5,854 nt of DNA from Bradyrhizobiaceae bacterium (GTDB lineage: Bacteria > Pseudomonadota > Alphaproteobacteria > Rhizobiales > Hyphomicrobiaceae). Position numbers and translations under genes: made by a program. The stretch is from the NCBI GenBank assembly GCA_947475855.1, contig CANJPN010000419.1, positions 1-5,854 of the forward strand. The letters are read 5' to 3'. Below the pieces are notes generated by a model. The model had not been told where the DNA came from, did no database searches, and saw nothing but the letters and a program-made list of their open reading frames with translations. Shown here one piece after another: positions 5,773 through 5,854 of the stretch. Position 1 is the stretch's first letter. Each line of letters opens with the position of its first letter.

Positions 5773-5803
5773 GTCAGGCGGCCGGGATTGCCGGCGGCCT
5801 GAC
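5773..5803. terminator. strong GC hairpin at the convergent gene ends, possible bidirectional terminator
   Basis: GTCAGGC (5773-5779) pairs with GCCTGAC (5797-5803), then after one G-G mismatch five more G-C pairs form around a 5-base loop (5786-5790). It lies between the Hpt gene and the converging right-edge gene and overlaps the latter's stop codon. Neither strand has a T-run after the stem, so a canonical Rho-independent terminator is not shown; transcript-end stabilisation is an alternative. Confidence 0.4.
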
Positions 5804-5854
5804 GGTGGCATCATCGCAGAAGCCGGCCATCGTTTCCAGGCTCATGTAGCGGCG
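5774..5854 (-). CDS. C-terminal fragment of an unidentified protein
   Basis: From the right edge the minus strand reads RRYMSLETMAGFCDDA, then ten more residues (TVRPPAIPAA), to TGA at 5776-5774. The frame is open over all 26 visible codons and the other two minus-strand frames are less protein-like, one of them closing early at a stop. I do not recognise the family. The Pro/Ala-rich last ten residues lie inside the hairpin described at 5773-5803 and may be non-conserved tail. The gene converges with the Hpt gene across 142 bp. It could also be a chance open frame in GC-rich sequence. Confidence 0.35.
   Translation of the reverse strand, partial: RRYMSLETMAGFCDDATVRPPAIPAA

Noticed and set aside
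1..5854. tRNA, rRNA, CRISPR array, riboswitch, toxin-antitoxin or defence system
   Set aside because: No cloverleaf, no regularly spaced direct repeats with spacers, and no recognisable small toxin/antitoxin or defence-domain gene was seen.

Overview
The window looks like a chromosomal segment of a high-GC alphaproteobacterium, most likely of the order Hyphomicrobiales (Rhizobiales). The evidence is the gene content: a Sel1/TPR protein with a C-terminal signature I associate with rhizobial proteins, a DgcA/AE-epimerase-type enolase-superfamily enzyme, a very long coiled-coil membrane protein resembling the growth pole ring (GPR/RgsE) family, and a small single-domain Hpt protein. The AT-richer divergent control region also holds a CtrA-like site and GANTC sites. 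I cannot name the genus from the sequence.

Layout from left to right. Positions 1-120 appear to be the end of an insertion sequence, probably IS1595-like, carrying the first codons of a minus-strand transposase. It abuts, in the middle of a Sel1 repeat, the 5'-truncated remains of a plus-strand Sel1/TPR gene that ends at 668. After a short convergent gap come two minus-strand genes in one transcription unit. The upstream gene (4874 to 1719) encodes a 1051-residue, two-transmembrane, coiled-coil scaffold. The downstream gene (1719 to 721) encodes a 332-residue dipeptide epimerase / N-acetyl-D-glutamate racemase-like enzyme. Stop and start codons of the pair share one base (TGATG).

A divergent intergenic region of about 390 bp (4875-5268) separates the scaffold gene from a plus-strand Hpt phosphotransfer protein (5269-5631). 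It contains a TTTA-N7-TTAA near-match to the CtrA site, GANTC sites, a 9-bp tandem repeat and a short hairpin just before the Hpt start. At the right edge the last 26 codons of an unidentified minus-strand gene converge on the Hpt gene. A strong imperfect hairpin overlaps its stop codon.

Working model, by inference: the scaffold organises polar growth, the coupled epimerase handles a murein-derived or glutamate-derived substrate, and the divergent Hpt protein and cell-cycle-type DNA signals point to control by the alphaproteobacterial phosphorelay network. The most distinctive direct observation is a long, strictly 11-residue periodicity in the scaffold with a single 7-residue phase break.
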